DNA of 64,000 bases from Evansella sp. LMS18 (GTDB taxonomy: Bacteria; Bacillota; Bacilli; Bacillales; Salisediminibacteriaceae). Positions 52,387 through 61,297 of this stretch are shown here, one piece after another. Positions within the stretch are counted from its first letter, which is position 1, and every line of letters begins with the position of its first letter. Where the stretch lies: NCBI RefSeq assembly GCF_024362785.1, contig NZ_CP093301.1, positions 1,488,001-1,552,000 of the forward strand, in the 5' to 3' direction. Made by a program: the position numbers and the translations under genes. The notes under the pieces were generated by a model. It was not told the origin of the DNA, did no database searches, and saw only the letters and a program-made list of their open reading frames with translations.

Positions 52387-54300
52387 CTACACTCTCCTTT
52401 TAATAAATACTCCTTGATTCGTTGCCGTCGTTCCGCTTTGTTTTGAGACATATTGCTGGACGATTAAAAACAATGTCACTAAAACTGCGATCGTACTCAC
52501 AGCGATATGAGGTGTTAGAGCCATAATCCCTAATCCAATACATGCTATTCGAATAGGCAGCTTAAGTTCTCTTAACAAATAGCCCTCAAATCCAGCCGCC
52601 AGAATTGTAACCCCAATGATCCCTGTTACAACAGCATACCCAATCTCAACAAAGCTTCCCTGTAAAAAGAGAGCATTTGAGAAGACAAAGATATATGGGA
52701 CAATGAAAGCAACAATTCCTATTCGGCATGAGAGAAAAGCTGTCTTTAGCGCACTGGCTCCATTAATACCGGCAGCTGCATATGATGCAATTGCAACCGG
52801 GGGTGTAATCGAAGATAAACAAGCAAAATAAAGGACAAACATGTGAGCAGAAAACACATCGATACCTAACATCACTAATGGCGGCACAGTAATTGCTGTC
52901 GATGTAATATAAGCAGCCGTCGTCGGAATCCCCATCCCGAGAATAATCGTTGCAATCATTGTTAAAAGAAGTGATAAGATAATTGATGTTGCTGATAAGC
53001 TTGTAATAACTCCCGTAACTTTCACAGCCAGCCCGCTCATATTAACTGAACCAATAATTAATCCTGCAGCAGCAGTAGCAATCGCCACAAGAATTGCTGC
53101 TTTAGTCCCTTCCTCCATTGCTTTGATTAAATGCTTAATGGTCATCCTTGTATGCTTTCGTACCCAGCTTATTACTGGAATTGAAAAAATTGAAAATGCC
53201 GCCGCATAATAAGCTGTATAGCCAGCCATTAAGAAGTAGACTAACACTGCAATTGGCACAAGCTGATGCCAATTTAACTTGAATGTTTGAACTACATTCG
53301 GTAAAAGTGATTTTTCAATGCCCCCAATGTTTTTCTTTTGCGCCTGAAGGTGAACCATAATTAATATTGCCAGGAAATAGAGAAAGGCTGGTAATAACGC
53401 CGCTTTCACCACTTCAAGGTAAGGAATCCCTACAAACTCAGCTAACACAAAGGCGACTGAACCCATGACTGGGGGCATAATTTGTCCTCCTGTAGAGGCA
53501 GATGCTTCCACAGCGGCAGAATAATTCTTCCCGTAGCCATTTTTTTGCATCATTGGAATGGTTAACGTACCAGTGGTCGCAACATTTGCGGTAGGGCTTC
53601 CAGACAAAGTTCCCATGGAAGCACTTGAAAGTACCGCTATTTTTGCTGGTCCTCCCTTTTTATGACCAACTAATCCTTTGACGAGGTCAATTAAGGTTTG
53701 CCCTGTACCCGATTGCTGCAGCAGAGCTCCAAATAAAATAAAGAGAAAGATAAAACTAGCACTCGCACTAAGTGCAATCCCAAATACTCCATTTGAAGTC
53801 ATATACATTTGTTCAACAATTCTCTCAACAGAAAAAGATTGTGTTTGTAAATTCCCTGGTAACAGGTGGCCTACAAACAAATAACCTACCGCTAGCGCAC
53901 TTAAAATTGTTAGAGGCCAGCCGAGAACCCTTCTAGTAGCTTCAATTAATAAAAAAATAAACAACAAACCCATCACAACGTCCATCGTATACACTGGATC
54001 CATCCGTACGTAACGATCTAGAATTCTTGCATATTCATACCCCCATAAATAATAGAGGGATAAGAATGAAAGAAGAAATAAGATCACATCAACAAAGAAC
54101 CATTTACTGTTTCTTGATGGGTAAATTAAAAAAGCAATCGGCAATAAAAAGGAAAGGTGGGTTGCGCGGTACCATAATGGTTCCGCAGTACCCGCAATCG
54201 CAAAATAAAGGTGAAAAATTGTGGCAAATACACCAATTACAACGGTGATTTTTTCAACCAGACTCCTCCCTTTCCAAATTACATCCATTCTCTTTTCCAT
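52387..54300 (-). CDS. TRAP transporter fused permease (4TM/12TM)
   Basis: 637 residues with the small and large TRAP membrane subunits fused, as in TAXI-type TRAP systems. Conserved AVEASASTGGQIMPPVMGSVAF and the C-terminal GMGIPTTAAYITSTA with LYFACLSSITPPVAIASYAAAG are typical. Its start overlaps the receptor stop by one base (TAATG), so the genes are coupled. Sodium-coupled uptake of a dicarboxylate, amino acid or amide; substrate unknown. Confidence 0.92.
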   Translation of the reverse strand: MEKRMDVIWKGRSLVEKITVVIGVFATIFHLYFAIAGTAEPLWYRATHLSFLLPIAFLIYPSRNSKWFFVDVILFLLSFLSLYYLWGYEYARILDRYVRMDPVYTMDVVMGLLFIFLLIEATRRVLGWPLTILSALAVGYLFVGHLLPGNLQTQSFSVERIVEQMYMTSNGVFGIALSASASFIFLFILFGALLQQSGTGQTLIDLVKGLVGHKKGGPAKIAVLSSASMGTLSGSPTANVATTGTLTIPMMQKNGYGKNYSAAVEASASTGGQIMPPVMGSVAFVLAEFVGIPYLEVVKAALLPAFLYFLAILIMVHLQAQKKNIGGIEKSLLPNVVQTFKLNWHQLVPIAVLVYFLMAGYTAYYAAAFSIFSIPVISWVRKHTRMTIKHLIKAMEEGTKAAILVAIATAAAGLIIGSVNMSGLAVKVTGVITSLSATSIILSLLLTMIATIILGMGIPTTAAYITSTAITVPPLVMLGIDVFSAHMFVLYFACLSSITPPVAIASYAAAGINGASALKTAFLSCRIGIVAFIVPYIFVFSNALFLQGSFVEIGYAVVTGIIGVTILAAGFEGYLLRELKLPIRIACIGLGIMALTPHIAVSTIAVLVTLFLIVQQYVSKQSGTTATNQGVFIKRRV

Positions 54301-55340
54301 TAGTCAATAACTCCATGTTCCTGATAAAACTTTTCAGCACCTGGATGTAAAGGTCCTACTAACCCTGTTCCGCTATACTCCGGCGTAATTTGGCCTAACC
54401 CCTCACTCACAGCTCCCAGATTTTGCAGGCTTTCTTCTGTAAACATCTCTTGTAACATCTCATAAACGACTTCCTCCGGGATATCTTTATGAACGATTAA
54501 TTGCATTGGAGAAGTGATTGTTTGGACTGCATTGTCCTGAGCATTATAAGACTCTGCCGGAATTTCTCCTTGAACATAACCATACTGTTCAGCCATTGTT
54601 TCTGCTACTTCATCTGAAATTGGAAGGAATGTCAAGTCCCTTCCCAACTGAATTTCCTGAAACACTGGTGTTGGAGCGGCGGATGATAAGGACATCGCAT
54701 CAGCATGTCGATTTTGAATTTGCTGTGCTCCTTCAGCATAAGGCAAAAACTGTACAGACCCACCCCAAGATTCAATATCATCATAGGAAATACCATAGGC
54801 TTCCAGCACACGTTGGGTAGCAATTTCCCCGGAAGTCCCTCGTTCCCCGGCAATTAAGCGAATCGGGACTTCATTTTCTGCAATTTCTTCTATCGCTGTA
54901 ACACCTAAACTACTATCAACCGCAATTTGAAAATGAAAGTCTAATACACGTCCGAACGTCATTACATCTGTTAATTCTTCGTTAAACGGTTCAACACCAT
55001 TGATCCCTGCAAACATTACATCACTTTGAGTATGAGCCATTTGTGCTTCATTATCGTTCACATTCAGTGCATTTGATGTTGCAGCTCCTTCACCTACATT
55101 TGTAGAAATACCGGGAACTGCTTTTTCTAACATCTGCGTTGCGGCTACAGCAAATGGGTATGTAATCCCGCCTTGTGGACCAGACGCCCAGTTAATTGTT
55201 AAATCACTGCCTATAACCTCTTCAGCCTCGACCGTTTCTGTCTGTGCCTGTGAATTATCAGTTTCTGTCGACCCACAAGCTGCTAAAACTAACACCATAA
55301 ACAAAGTGATTAAACCTATAACAAGCTGTTCCTTCTTCAA
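54300..55340 (-). CDS. TAXI-family TRAP transporter solute receptor
   Basis: 346 residues; signal peptide with lipobox VLAACGS, then an acidic linker. INWASGPQGGITYPFAVAA and RLIAGERGTSGEIATQRVLEAYG belong to the TAXI receptor family. It captures the substrate outside the membrane for the fused permease. First gene of a three-gene minus-strand operon. The palindrome GGAACGCGTTCC lies 70 bp upstream, so the IclR protein probably controls it. Confidence 0.92.
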   Translation of the reverse strand: MKKEQLVIGLITLFMVLVLAACGSTETDNSQAQTETVEAEEVIGSDLTINWASGPQGGITYPFAVAATQMLEKAVPGISTNVGEGAATSNALNVNDNEAQMAHTQSDVMFAGINGVEPFNEELTDVMTFGRVLDFHFQIAVDSSLGVTAIEEIAENEVPIRLIAGERGTSGEIATQRVLEAYGISYDDIESWGGSVQFLPYAEGAQQIQNRHADAMSLSSAAPTPVFQEIQLGRDLTFLPISDEVAETMAEQYGYVQGEIPAESYNAQDNAVQTITSPMQLIVHKDIPEEVVYEMLQEMFTEESLQNLGAVSEGLGQITPEYSGTGLVGPLHPGAEKFYQEHGVID

Positions 55341-55409
55341 TGTTGAACCCCCCTATTTTGATATACTGGTTTAATTTCCATTAGTTTCTGAACTGCTCAA
55401 TCCATAATG

Positions 55410-55423
55410 TGGAACGCGTTCCG
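55410..55423. promoter_or_regulatory. IclR-type operator before the TAXI/TRAP operon
   Basis: TGGAACGCGTTCCG contains the perfect palindrome GGAACGCGTTCC. Together with TCCATAATG on its left it matches the leuC-like operator region read on the opposite strand. Confidence 0.7.
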
Positions 55424-56224
55424 TTTAAAGGATGTAGCTTATTTAAAAGAAATCCATCCAACATTAATGTTGTTAGATTTCTTTATAGACTTTATTAAAA
55501 CAACTCTTTTCAGGTAAAAAAAATCTCATTCAAAAGTTTTGAATTCTCTTTTTACATGTTGGGATTAGTTATTTAGTTATTTTAGATATGTTTTAAAAGT
55601 GAGAAACAAAACTGTTTGTGTAAACTTTGTTGACTGGTTACGCAAAGGTAAAGTTTTAATACAGTAGAGTTTTGCAGCAGGAAAATTCAGTAGATTGACT
55701 TAAAACATGAGCACCTCCTGTTATATTTATCAAAATTAGACAACAAATGAGATACCACCGCCTATTTTAATTTAGTGAGTAAACTATAACTTAATCAAGC
55801 ATTCTGTGCAAGCGTTTTCAGCAATTTTTTTTATATTATTTTGAATATTTTAATAACAGCAGCTGATTTATCTTTTCTATTTTCCATAAAAAATAGTAAT
55901 ATAATTTGTTTTGGTAGCAGATGACGATTGGTGAAATGATAAATTAAAAGAATCTGTTTTTATAGAAAAAAAGGATTATGAAAAGCACCAATTTGTCTGC
56001 GAGACCAATCAAAATTTCCTAGCAATTCAAAACAATCGGCAAAAGGTAATTATTTATAATCAGGATTTTTATACCTCTCTACCATTTTAGATACTCTAAT
56101 TTCGTTTAATTATTTAGTAAAGGTGGTTCGATTTGTCATTCTTTCTTACCAAGATAATATTAAGCTCTAATCTATTCAGTGGTAATAAAATGAGCAATAT
56201 GAGTAGTATGTCTAATTATGTGGT
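55424..56224. other. AT-rich gene-free stretch at the right end of the island
   Basis: About 800 bp without a credible open frame on either strand. It carries the upstream region of the TAXI gene on its left. Otherwise I see only AT-rich sequence, possibly decayed DNA near the island border. Confidence 0.5.
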
Positions 56225-56233
56225 CAAACCGAA

Positions 56234-56350
56234 GTTGTGCAATCGACCCTTCATACCGTGCTTAAACCCCAGAATTTTGCGACTGGACTCCTGAATCGTG
56301 CATACTAACCTCTCAATTTCATGCATATAACCCCCTGTTTCGTGCAATCA
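56234..56350 (+). repeat. 21-bp phased GTGCRA array 6
   Basis: GC positions at 56239, (56259 decayed), 56279, 56300, 56323 and 56344. It corresponds to units 4-9 of array 5, with its first unit fused to unit 4. Confidence 0.78.
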
Positions 56351-56370
56351 ATTCACCACCACATACAAAA

Positions 56371-56414
56371 AAAGAGCAGGCACCCTTGATAAGAGTCCCA
56401 CTCCACTCAATAAT
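56371..56414 (-). terminator. Terminator-like hairpin in the right flanking repeat
   Basis: Identical to 41692-41735. Here it would serve the acetamidase gene on the minus strand. Pairing is imperfect. Confidence 0.45.
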
Positions 56415-56440
56415 ATAGAAATATATTCTCTCTTAACCCT

Positions 56441-56489
56441 CGTGAAACATTTACCGTGAAACAAGATTATTCGGGTGGTGACAGGCACC
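56441..56489 (+). repeat. REP-like element copy 13
   Basis: Both GTGAAACA boxes, first arm, loop ACAGG and CACC. The stop complement of the acetamidase gene begins 5 bp further. Confidence 0.9.
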
Positions 56490-56493
56490 GCTA

Positions 56494-57789
56494 CTACGCA
56501 TACTGCTCAGCTACATACTTTTCAAGCTTTAATTTCTTTATACGTTCCACTGGCACAAGGAAGGTTACCGTCACGACGCCTGGATGGCGGCCGATTTCAA
56601 TGGATCCGGTTATAGTTGCCCGGTTCATCACTTCCGGCACACTCATCTCAAGTAATTTAGCTGCTCTTTCCATTCCATTATCTGTAGCAGCATTTAAGTT
56701 TTCACCCGTACCGATAAATGACAGCGGCAGAGACTCTTCTAATTGCTTTTCCATCCCCCACTCTGCTGCAAGCTGTTCCGCCTGTTTTCTCTCAGAAGCA
56801 GTGATTGGTTTTGCCAAGTATGGCAAATCTTCCTCCACCGGCAGCAGAATTGGCCCGTCAATTGTGAGACCCTTCAAAACCTCCACCTTCAGGGTTACGA
56901 TGCCGGAAACATCCGTCGTATGGCCGGCAATTTCCCCATCCCCTTGCATGGCATGCATATCACCTAAATAAATACCGCCGCCTGGAACTTTCACCGGGCA
57001 AATGTGGACCGCCCCTTCACGGACCCGGTTAATGTCCATATGCCCGTCCGTCCGGTCTTCCAGCTCTTCCTTCGTTAACGTGTAATCATGGGGGGCACCG
57101 ACGAGAAACGAACCGAAGTCCCCGGCATTATGAGAATCAGGCATAGGTCTTGCCGGTGTCGTCCCCAGCTGACCAAGGAATGGCCGAAGCCTCGCAATAG
57201 CCCCGACAATATCATGGGGAGCAAACGTCACAATCGGGTTTTGAACGGAGTTTTCCGGAGTCGACATATAGTGTTTCCCATCATGGACGATTTTCTCAGC
57301 ACCCTGCTGGTTTAATGTAATCCCAACCTGCTTTCCATCATTGAATGTCATCGTATAAGCATTCGTAAATCTGAAAGGAGTAATGTCCTCTCCGCATTCC
57401 GCACATCTGATTGCTTCCTGGCCGATTCCTTCTATTTTCGTATCCGGGTTCACCGTACCGCAATTCGGGCATTTCGGCGCAACGAAAGGATCTCCATTAA
57501 AACGTCCCTCCACCGGCTGGTCATGACCAGAAGCAGTAGCAATGGAAGTAACACGGATCGACTCGATTTTCACCGCTATCGCGTCCCCAACTTCAGCACC
57601 CTCCACATGCACAGGCTTCGTAACTTCATGTCCGCCCCGAAGACATGGAGTGATCATCGGCCCCCAGCAGCCTGGTGTAGTGTTGGCAACGATATGTCCC
57701 CCGTCTTTCACTGGCCCAAGCATTACATCTTCAGGATCCAGCACCCCATTGATGAACTCATTAACCAAAATCGTCTCTTTCCCTTTCAT
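56494..57789 (-). CDS. Acetamidase/formamidase family protein
   Basis: About 431 residues of the FmdA/AmdA family, which hydrolyse formamide, acetamide or related short amides to ammonia and the acid. VLDPEDVMLGPVKDGGHIV, the HVEGAEVGDAIAV core and GDMHAMQGDGEIAGHTTDVS are conserved. A four-cysteine zinc-ribbon-like insert (CPNCGT...CAECG, ~105-135) is present. ATG 57789 is preferred, with GGGAGGCGGGG before it. A cre-like box lies just upstream, so glucose may repress it. Confidence 0.88.
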   Translation of the reverse strand: MKGKETILVNEFINGVLDPEDVMLGPVKDGGHIVANTTPGCWGPMITPCLRGGHEVTKPVHVEGAEVGDAIAVKIESIRVTSIATASGHDQPVEGRFNGDPFVAPKCPNCGTVNPDTKIEGIGQEAIRCAECGEDITPFRFTNAYTMTFNDGKQVGITLNQQGAEKIVHDGKHYMSTPENSVQNPIVTFAPHDIVGAIARLRPFLGQLGTTPARPMPDSHNAGDFGSFLVGAPHDYTLTKEELEDRTDGHMDINRVREGAVHICPVKVPGGGIYLGDMHAMQGDGEIAGHTTDVSGIVTLKVEVLKGLTIDGPILLPVEEDLPYLAKPITASERKQAEQLAAEWGMEKQLEESLPLSFIGTGENLNAATDNGMERAAKLLEMSVPEVMNRATITGSIEIGRHPGVVTVTFLVPVERIKKLKLEKYVAEQYA

Positions 57790-57811
57790 TTTCCCCGCCT
57801 CCCTCATTTTT

Positions 57812-57825
57812 TGTTAACGCTTACA
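57812..57825. promoter_or_regulatory. cre-like box before the acetamidase gene
   Basis: TGTTAACGCTTACA (TGTAAGCGTTAACA on the coding strand) fits the CcpA site pattern and resembles the ara operon box at 12497. Confidence 0.6.
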
Positions 57826-57925
57826 ACTTGAATATACACCAACTATTTTCCTATTAAAAATAATAAGACTTGCCTATGGTAAATGCTCCCGTAAAATAAC
57901 TATTGAAATTTTCAGTATTTTATAA

Positions 57926-57947
57926 TAAGTTAGTTACAACTAACTTA
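57926..57947. promoter_or_regulatory. Operator palindrome before the TetR-type gene
   Basis: A perfect inverted repeat of the half-site TAAGTTAGTT separated by 2 bp, 39 bp upstream of the start codon. Likely the autoregulatory site of the TetR protein. Confidence 0.65.
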
Positions 57948-57986
57948 CAAAAATACAACAACAAGCTTAATAGAAAGGATACTTCC

Positions 57987-58577
57987 ATGGCTACAAAACG
58001 TCTACCAGCTGAGCAACGAAAAAAAATGATAATGCGTGCCGCTGTTTCTGAGTTTTCCAAATCAAACTACCGGCTGGCGAAGGTGCCTGAGATTGCCAGA
58101 AATGCAGGTGTTACTGAGCCAATTGTCTACAGGTACTTTAATTCGAAGAAAAATCTTTTTCTGGAAACATTAACAGTTATCGGGGAGAAGACAATTGAGC
58201 GTCTGGAGAACAGTGTAGAAGGCTTTGCCGGCTCTACCTCTGAAAAAATCCAGCTGCTTATGACCAATTATCTTGCTTCTATGGAAACTTACCGAAAGGA
58301 GTTGAAAATATATTACCAGGCTATTTCCGAGTTTGACGACCCTGAGACAAAGGAGGTTTTAGATACTACATACCGGCAGTATGCCTGCTTTATTGCAACA
58401 ATAGTAGAAGGAGGGAAACAGAAGGGAGAGATTAATCCGCTGGTGGATTCCCAGGAGTTCGCCTGGAATCTTGTAGGAGTCCTGATTCACTTGAGCACTT
58501 TTTACCTGCTTGGATTTTACAAAAAGGCTTCTTCAGAACGGCTGATCCAGCAGCATCTACAGGAACTTATACAATAA
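57987..58577 (+). CDS. TetR/AcrR-family transcriptional regulator
   Basis: About 196 residues: an N-terminal TetR helix-turn-helix (KVPEIARNAGVTEPIVYRYF) followed by a helical ligand-binding domain. The start ATG 57987 (MATKRLPAEQRKK) has GAAAGGAT before it; the frame opens 28 codons earlier inside the operator region without a ribosome binding site. It lies just upstream of the MaoC-like and CoA-ligase genes, which it probably controls in response to an acyl-CoA. Confidence 0.88.
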   Translation: MATKRLPAEQRKKMIMRAAVSEFSKSNYRLAKVPEIARNAGVTEPIVYRYFNSKKNLFLETLTVIGEKTIERLENSVEGFAGSTSEKIQLLMTNYLASMETYRKELKIYYQAISEFDDPETKEVLDTTYRQYACFIATIVEGGKQKGEINPLVDSQEFAWNLVGVLIHLSTFYLLGFYKKASSERLIQQHLQELIQ

Positions 58578-58639
58578 ATTTTTCGACAGACACTTATTTG
58601 AAAGCGCATTCAAAAACTAGTAACTATTGGAGGAAAGCT

Positions 58640-59533
58640 ATGAAAATTGGATCAGAGATTACAGGTTTAAAATTTAAAACCGCTGCAAAGAGAGTTACTT
58701 GGAGAGATACATCTAATTATGCGGCCTCAATTGAAGACTCAAACGAAATTTATCTGAATGATTTACTTCCGGAGGAAAACAAAGCTCATCCTATGTTCGC
58801 GCCAGTACTTTCCTGGCCGCTCATCTCAAACATCTATGAGTATACCGACATGCCCTACCCTCAGGAGATTTTCCGGAGGATGGTCCATGCTTTTGAATAT
58901 ATTGAGTATACAAGGCTCATTACACCTGGAGAGGAGGTAACGATAGACGGTGAGATTATAGCTGTAGTACAGCAAAAATCAGGGACACTTCTTGCTTGTA
59001 AATTCACTGTGAAGGACAGCGCAGGAGACCATATACATTCGGAGTGGATTGGGGGCATGCTGAGAGGAGTCCAGTGCGAGGACGGAGGAAGTGGATTTGA
59101 AACTCTTCCTCACTTGGAGAAGTTTAATGGGGACAAGGTTCTCAAGCAGCATGAAATTTACATTCGCCCGGAGCTTCCTTATATATATGATGGCTGCAAC
59201 AACATTGTTTTCGGAATCCATACATCACCAAGGTTTGCCCAGCAGGCAGGACTCCCAAATATCCTTCTGCAGGGGACAGCCGCTTTAGGGATGGCAGTTT
59301 CACATATTATTAACGGACAAGCTGAGGCTGACCCTGGAAAAATAAAAAGCCTCTCCGCCAAGTTCACCAACATGATTTTTCCAGACAGCAAGATCACTGT
59401 TCAGATAAAGGAGATGGCCTCAGAGCAGGAGGTATCAACAGTTTTTTTCCAGGTATTAAATGAAGCTGGTAAACCAGCGATTTCTGACGGTGTAGTCGTA
59501 CTAAAAATTGAGAGAGAGGTTGATTTGATATGA
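58640..59533 (+). CDS. MaoC-like double hot-dog dehydratase
   Basis: About 297 residues in two hot-dog halves: an N-terminal FAS1/MaoC-like half (HPMFAPVLSWPLISNIYEY) and a C-terminal MaoC half (LPNILLQGTAALGMAVSHII). Such proteins hydrate trans-2-enoyl-CoA or dehydrate 3-hydroxyacyl-CoA. The canonical D-x4-H dyad is not evident, so its activity is uncertain. ATG 58640 has GGAGGAAAGCT in front. Its stop overlaps the ligase start as ATGA, so the two are translationally coupled. Confidence 0.78.
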   Translation: MKIGSEITGLKFKTAAKRVTWRDTSNYAASIEDSNEIYLNDLLPEENKAHPMFAPVLSWPLISNIYEYTDMPYPQEIFRRMVHAFEYIEYTRLITPGEEVTIDGEIIAVVQQKSGTLLACKFTVKDSAGDHIHSEWIGGMLRGVQCEDGGSGFETLPHLEKFNGDKVLKQHEIYIRPELPYIYDGCNNIVFGIHTSPRFAQQAGLPNILLQGTAALGMAVSHIINGQAEADPGKIKSLSAKFTNMIFPDSKITVQIKEMASEQEVSTVFFQVLNEAGKPAISDGVVVLKIEREVDLI

Positions 59534-61239
59534 GTTCAAACGAATGGAAGCTGCCTTTACTGAATTCCTATATTGATAAATGGGCAGAGGAGAAGCCCGA
59601 TACGGCCGCGATGGTTCAAGTGGAGGACGGGAAGACAGTCTCCTATAAAAAGTTTTCCACTTTAATAGATTTTTTCGCCCTGCGCCTTCTCGATATGGGC
59701 ATTAAAAAAGGAGACAGAGTGGCAACGATGCTGGTGACGTTCCCGGAACATTTTGCATTAATGTATGCTTGCTTTAAGATTGGGGCGATCATTGCTCCTT
59801 TAGACCCTCGGCTGCAAAACCAGGAAGTTGTACGTGATCTGGAGAAAATTAAGCCGAAAGCCTTCTTCTTTTTAGGAGATACTCCGAACAGGGATTTCCG
59901 GGAAACGGGAGCTGCTGTCCAGAAAGGGTGCCCGTATGTTGAACATTTTGTTCAGTTTACACCCGATCCAAAGCCTGGGGACATACTTTCCGGAGCTGTT
60001 TCTATCACTGAGCTCATGGATAAAAAGAAGCTGATTTCTCTCAAACTGAAAGATATTTTTTCTAAAAATCTGAAGAAAGCATATGAAAAGATAGACCCGC
60101 AAACCCCAACTATGATTATTTACACCACCGGGACCACAGGCCCGCCTAAACCCGCACTGCTCACCCATGAAAACATTATCATCCAGAATGAAATACTTGT
60201 AAGAGGAATGAATGTCAGAGACAGTAACAGTGAATTTAAATTAGTAATCAATCTTCCGCCTAGCCACGTTGGCGGAACTACAGAAGCTCCGATGACCACT
60301 TTTTTTCTTGGAGGGACAGCACTCATGCTGCGTATATTCAATCCGAAGCTGACGGCCGAGGCTATAGATAAATACAAAGCGACTGCTGTAGGGATGATTC
60401 CTACCCAATACCGCATGATTTGGGACCTGCCAGATTATGAAAAATATAATATGGACAGCCTCGAGTTTGCTATATATGCCGGATCCGCAGTTGATGAGAA
60501 ATTTCTCTCCCGCCTCTCTGAAATGGCACCAAAGTTCGGGTGCGGGCTCGGTATGACAGAAAATGCAGGATTCGCAACCTTTACTCCGGAGGGTATCTCA
60601 TTTGAAGAGATGGCTGGTCAGGTAGGGAGGAGTTTCCCTGACCTGGCTGAGGTATCAGTTAGAGCTCCGATGAAGGAAGATGGAAGCGCCGGAGAGGAAT
60701 TGGAAGACGGCGAAGTGGGAGAAATATGCTACCATCCTCCAATCGTATTTGCAGGCTACTATGACCAGCCCGAAGAAACCGCAAAAACTGTTTCGAATGA
60801 AGGGATCCTTTATACAGGAGACTTAGGCCACTTCAAAGACATGGGAACTTACCGGGCACTCTATTTAAAAGGGAGACGGAAGTTTGTTATTAAACAGAAG
60901 GGATACAATGTTTTCCCTGACGAAGTGCAGAATTTTATAAGCAGCCATCCGAAGGTTGCTGTGACGGAAGTTGTGGGGATAAAACACGACCTGTATGATG
61001 AAGGGATTTTTGCTTTCATAAAACCACAGCCAGGTGAAACCGTTACAGTGAAGGAGATTGAAGAGCACTGTAAAAACATTGCTTCCTATAAGCGCCCTCA
61101 ATATATTGAGGTATGGCCTCATGACAAAGAGTTTCCTCTTACCCGTGTAGCAAAAGTAGATAAGATCGAATTAAAAACTATTGCCGGGGAAATAGTCGAA
61201 AAGCTGAGAAAAGAAGGCAAATGGGACCGCACTGGCTAA
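59530..61239 (+). CDS. AMP-dependent acyl-CoA synthetase/ligase
   Basis: An ANL-superfamily adenylating enzyme, 569 residues. The AMP-binding loop IIYTTGTTGPPKPAL, the GMTENAGF segment, the hinge YTGDLGHFKD and the C-terminal catalytic lysine region (PLTRVAKVDK) are present, so it should be active. It activates a fatty or other carboxylic acid to its CoA thioester, coupled to the MaoC-like gene. The chain length cannot be told. The TetR gene upstream probably responds to the product. Confidence 0.9.
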   Translation: MSSNEWKLPLLNSYIDKWAEEKPDTAAMVQVEDGKTVSYKKFSTLIDFFALRLLDMGIKKGDRVATMLVTFPEHFALMYACFKIGAIIAPLDPRLQNQEVVRDLEKIKPKAFFFLGDTPNRDFRETGAAVQKGCPYVEHFVQFTPDPKPGDILSGAVSITELMDKKKLISLKLKDIFSKNLKKAYEKIDPQTPTMIIYTTGTTGPPKPALLTHENIIIQNEILVRGMNVRDSNSEFKLVINLPPSHVGGTTEAPMTTFFLGGTALMLRIFNPKLTAEAIDKYKATAVGMIPTQYRMIWDLPDYEKYNMDSLEFAIYAGSAVDEKFLSRLSEMAPKFGCGLGMTENAGFATFTPEGISFEEMAGQVGRSFPDLAEVSVRAPMKEDGSAGEELEDGEVGEICYHPPIVFAGYYDQPEETAKTVSNEGILYTGDLGHFKDMGTYRALYLKGRRKFVIKQKGYNVFPDEVQNFISSHPKVAVTEVVGIKHDLYDEGIFAFIKPQPGETVTVKEIEEHCKNIASYKRPQYIEVWPHDKEFPLTRVAKVDKIELKTIAGEIVEKLRKEGKWDRTG

Positions 61240-61297
61240 GAAAAATCGTTACACCTGTTTTGATTATAGAGGAATACCATAAGGGACCTCCCCAGAA

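Larger units (their letters stand above)
41817..56224. other. Catabolic island bounded by direct repeats
   Basis: About 14.4 kb of carboxylate-metabolism and transport genes lie between the two direct copies of the flanking block. No REP-like element or GTGCRA array occurs inside, although they occur every few kilobases outside. The internal genes share one palindrome type. No integrase, transposase or tRNA was found at the borders, so the mode of entry is open: homologous recombination or transposition by an element since lost. Confidence 0.6.
56225..56489 (+). repeat. Flanking direct repeat, copy B (right border of the island)
   Basis: Near-identical to 41487-41816 over its length, with 61 bp fewer in the array. 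It ends in a REP-like element 4 bp from a minus-strand stop codon, the usual position of this element, so copy B looks like the native gene end. Confidence 0.9.

Noticed and set aside
41817-56224. Integrative element with integrase or prophage
   Set aside because: No integrase, recombinase, phage structural gene or tRNA border was found. Only metabolic, transport and regulatory genes are present.
55424-56224. Hidden genes at the right end of the island
   Set aside because: All frames are short and AT-biased; no ribosome binding site followed by a sustained frame was found.
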